Source: a virus
DNA length: 20,900 nt
Strand: one strand, 5' to 3'
IMG/VR virus record: IMGVR_UViG_3300007513_000234
Coordinates: 1-20,900 of that record
Both the position numbers and the translations under genes were made by a program. Positions 20,801 to 20,900 of the stretch are shown piece by piece. Every line of letters begins with the position of its first letter. Position 1 is the first letter of the stretch. The notes under the pieces were generated by a model. The model saw nothing but the letters and a program-made list of their open reading frames with translations. It was not told where the DNA came from and made no database searches.

Positions 20801-20900
20801 TTACCCCACACCAGAAGGCAGGACTAGCTGCCAAGCATAAGAGCGAGCTATCTAAGTGGAGACCGGGTTACTTTAATAGAACATGGACTACTGACCAAGG
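20797..20900 (+). CDS. Unknown protein, cut by the right edge
   Basis: ATG 20797 overlaps the preceding stop (ATGA). The 34 visible residues begin MITPHQKAGLAAKHKSELSK and continue WRPGYFNRTWTTDQ. The frame is open to the window end. Too short to assign. Confidence 0.55.
   Translation, partial: MITPHQKAGLAAKHKSELSKWRPGYFNRTWTTDQ

Overview
The window is part of a double-stranded DNA tailed phage genome. Evidence is a large terminase, portal, scaffold, major capsid protein and repeat-rich tail fibre in one convoy, tightly overlapping genes with strong Shine-Dalgarno sites, and a phage recombination module. No host chromosomal genes, integrase, tRNA or rRNA were seen. The SPP1/P22-like order (terminase, portal, scaffold, coat) fits a podovirus-like phage, but the tail genes lie beyond the left edge, so the morphotype is inferred. 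The NTTG/NTASG fibre repeats are common in aquatic phages of Gram-negative bacteria. The parS-like palindrome resembles the gammaproteobacterial (Pseudomonas) version. The host cannot be fixed from this sequence.

Left arm (1-10687, all leftward). Reading from the central region outward: a small HTH-like protein, a candidate small terminase, two unknown small proteins, a one-helix membrane protein, a Hjc-like PD-(D/E)XK nuclease, a four-Cys mini-protein, large terminase, portal, a 77-aa unknown, scaffold, major capsid protein, an FmdB-like zinc ribbon (apparent ATT start), two unknowns, and a tail fibre of more than 850 residues that runs off the left edge.

Central non-coding region (10688-11279). 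This 590-bp divergent control region holds a sigma70-like leftward promoter, a candidate rightward promoter, a perfect 14-bp parS-like palindrome (10894-10907) and a pair of 27-bp direct repeats.

Right arm (11280-20900, mostly rightward). First comes a cluster of very small unknown genes ending at an intrinsic terminator (about 13887-13911), which is shared convergently with a leftward Ref-like HNH nuclease gene. After a structured ~575-bp gap follow a CHC2-type primase zinc-domain protein and an overlapping RadD-like SF2 helicase, then two small genes. A lone leftward HTH regulator (17139-17480) faces a divergent promoter/operator region. From 17591 a recombination operon runs: unknown, Sak3/DUF1071 annealing protein, 53-aa unknown, Cas4/RecB-like exonuclease with four Cys, SSB-like protein, a structured 100-nt interval, small unknowns, a GIY-YIG-like protein, a zinc-ribbon mini-protein and a gene cut by the right edge.

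Functionally, the left arm packages DNA and builds the virion. The right arm looks like early genes for takeover, replication and recombination. The most striking unexplained signals are the parS-like site without any visible ParB, translation-initiation regions duplicated by short repeats, and the alternative-hairpin interval inside the recombination operon.
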